From assembly GCA_900239685.1 (NCBI GenBank), contig OENT01000030.1:806-64805 (forward strand): a DNA stretch of 64,000 bases. The letters run 5' to 3'. This DNA comes from Rotaria macrura. Lineage: Eukaryota; Rotifera; Eurotatoria; Philodinida; Philodinidae. The notes below the pieces were generated by a model that made no database searches, was not told where the DNA came from, and saw only the letters and a program-made list of their open reading frames with translations. A program made the translations under genes and the position numbers. Position 1 is the first letter of the stretch; the number at the start of each line of letters is the position of its first letter. Below are positions 62,059-64,000 of the stretch, one piece after another.

Positions 62059-64000
62059 CTAAAAATAAAATACGAATAGAAAATGATTCGTTCTTCTAGC
62101 TATTTATTATTCATTCTATTGTGTTTGTCGTGTATTAAACCACGTGTGTTTACTATTGGTAACTATTCGATGAATGGAAAGAAAAAACATGTGTTTATTT
62201 ATTTTCTTATGATGGAGATGATTTTCAAATTGTTGCATAATTTTACGATAGAATTCTTATGTTGATTTCGTATTACTTTCTTGTGCATTTAAATCCTTGT
62301 ACGATTTGACTACTAATCATTCATAAGAGAAAAAAGTAGAATAATTCTTCAACAACTCACTTAAACGTTGCATCATCTATATATAAAAATTTTAGCACAA
62401 TACGTCTAGTCGAGTTTATCGATTTAACTAAGAACAGAAAAATAGTAATTGAAACATGTTGTTTCTACAAGTGATAGAAAATTCCCCGGCGTAAGTCTTC
62501 GTATGAAATATATATATATATATATAAACCAGTTTGTATAGCTTCTCGAGTTTATCTTTCTGTTATTCATCAAGCTTTGTCTATATGTTACATTGTACAG
62601 TATGATGAAATTCATTAATGAAATCAATTCATTTTTTTCACATGAATCAGTTCATCGAAATCTACAAGCGAGTAAAGATTTCACTCAAAGTTGAAAATTA
62701 CTTCTGACGGCTTTTCCTCGTAAGTAAATCTATCTGTTTTGCTATCATTACAAAATTTCTCTAATTGAAGTATTCACTTCCTAGAATAAAAATTCTTACC
62801 TTAATCTCGTATGTCGATAGTTTGTTTTCTGGAATATTTACAAAATAATTTATTTCTTTTATAGAAGTGTTAGACTTAATGTTTGTTCTATGTCGTTCAT
62901 AAGAGTAACATACCAATAAAAATTGTCTTGTTCCTTTACAACGAAAATAATTCAATTCGATTAGACATGAGACTATGGCTATAGTTTTGATGTCATAATT
63001 GAATTGTTCAAATGTAATAACTATTTCATGTGCTATCGTTGTTTTTTATGTTGATCGATTTTGTTTATCAATATCCAAATTTTAATCATTCAATGGTTGA
63101 GTACCACGGATCATGCTTCCATTGGATGGCTGATATTTTGAGATCTTTTTTCAATTAAATGAATTCAGTATTGTATGTCTCTACTTTTAAATGATGGGCC
63201 ATTTATTTGAGACTCAAATTATATCTAGGGAATGATTTCGATCTTTGAAGATAGAACGGATATTCACTTCGGAATGAGCTGTGCATTGATTCGAGTTACA
63301 AAAGAAGTTCTATTTATAATGCAGTCAAATGAATAGTGTTGAAAAATGAAATTAAAGAAAACGAAAAAGATGTGGTCATATGAATGACTAATGGATAGTT
63401 TTTCCATAAGGATAACCATCAGTTATCGGACCACGCTTTCTTATGTTTTCAAATCATATTTAAAGTGAATTTCGATTGAAGTTGTGCAATCAAGCTTGCA
63501 ACATATATCCTTACTTGAGGCAATCGTTGATTGTTTTTTGGATTCTTTTAAAATGATTTGATTAGATGTTACAATAATTCTTATTTTGTGTGCATACAGA
63601 GGATGTCGCTTGTGTATTGATTTTGCATAGGTATCAATTGAAGAAAAAAACAGCCGATGAATAATTATTCATTGTTGAATGAATGACAAAGAAAATAATT
63701 GAACCTGTGTCAAGATCGAAGAAATCTTTCTATCGTTACTGTCATAGATAGCTGCTATCGAAGACATTATTCATAAAAATTCAATAGATCTGCTTTTGCC
63801 CACTCTTTACTTTTTCCTAGAAATTCTATATGAAAAAAACTTTGTCTGACTATTTTTGTTTCATCTTATCTAATTTCTGCCTAAGCTATCTTTAAAAATC
63901 GTCAAAAGAAGAGACTAAAGTAAATTGTATTTTGTTCCGAAAGACGATGTAGGATTCTGTTATAGATTCTTGTGACACTCATACTGAAAATTAGGAATTT
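62059..64000. other. 5' flank and AT-rich right end, no supported gene
   Basis: A (TA) run lies at about 62508-62526. Open frames are short and AT-biased. The first 200 bases presumably hold the promoter of the minus-strand gene starting at 62058, but no TATA box was recognised with confidence. Confidence 0.35.

Noticed and set aside
62424-62955. Two minus-strand ORFs of 64-67 codons upstream of the helical-protein gene
   Set aside because: Ile/Tyr/Asn-rich translations of AT-rich sequence, one crossing a TATATA run, with no homology-like motif or splice sites.
1-64000. CRISPR arrays, bacterial operons, phage or integrative elements
   Set aside because: No regularly spaced direct repeats, Shine-Dalgarno-led gene strings or integrase/att structures were seen. 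Genes are spliced and eukaryotic.

Overview
The window looks like animal nuclear DNA, and a bdelloid rotifer is the best guess. That is inferred from AT-rich DNA, many introns of about 50-75 bases next to a few of 2-3 kb, an ankyrin plus ADP-ribosyltransferase (ART) protein, paired intronless rhodopsin-like receptors, and fragments of an N-terminal domain that I associate with rotifer ART/TPR proteins. There are no bacterial operons, ribosome binding sites, rRNA genes or CRISPR arrays. Most genes are spliced. I joined exons by eye from GT/AG sites, phase and open frames, so exon borders are predictions.

Layout. 0.3-1.2 kb (-): the 3' exons of an unrecognised protein. 3.2-6.6 kb (-): two exons of an ART/TPR-type gene, separated by a decayed LINE reverse transcriptase and two related fold-back elements. 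7.8-8.2 kb: a GGATTTGG fold-back. 10.5-11.4 kb (-): a decayed coding relic. 12.0-17.5 kb (-): a spliced type II membrane protein whose ectodomain is a Thr tract of about 225 residues, encoded by a GC-rich minisatellite. 19.5-19.8 (-) and 22.3-22.6 (+) kb: coding relics. 23.9-24.9 and 34.9-36.0 kb (-): two intronless paralogous GPCRs, with a small ORF and another decayed gene between them. 40.1 kb (+): a small gene behind a TATA box. 42.3-43.3 kb (-): a decayed spliced gene.

44.1-45.0 kb (-) holds a monoglyceride-lipase-like protein whose nucleophile Ser is Gly. It is divergent from an intact ABHD6-type hydrolase at 47.6-48.8 kb (+). Between them lies a 368-bp palindrome with no loop. 49.18-50.0 kb is an internally deleted hAT transposon with perfect 8-bp target duplications, abutting a GGATTCC fold-back. 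50.6-52.0 kb (+): an N-myristoylation-type ankyrin/ART protein. 55.1-55.8 kb (-): a Ser/Arg-rich unknown. 56.7-62.1 kb (-): a three-exon, 807-residue helical protein, with a 116-bp hAT-like MITE in its long intron.

The intact genes do not form one pathway. The closest functional link is the divergent pair of acylglycerol-hydrolase-type genes. Much of the rest is AT-rich sequence with short coding-like pieces broken by stops, so this is a gene-poor, transposon-marked region. I found no convincing new multi-gene system. The strongest novel items are the Thr-stalk receptor, the pseudo-hydrolase next to ABHD6, and the transposon structures.
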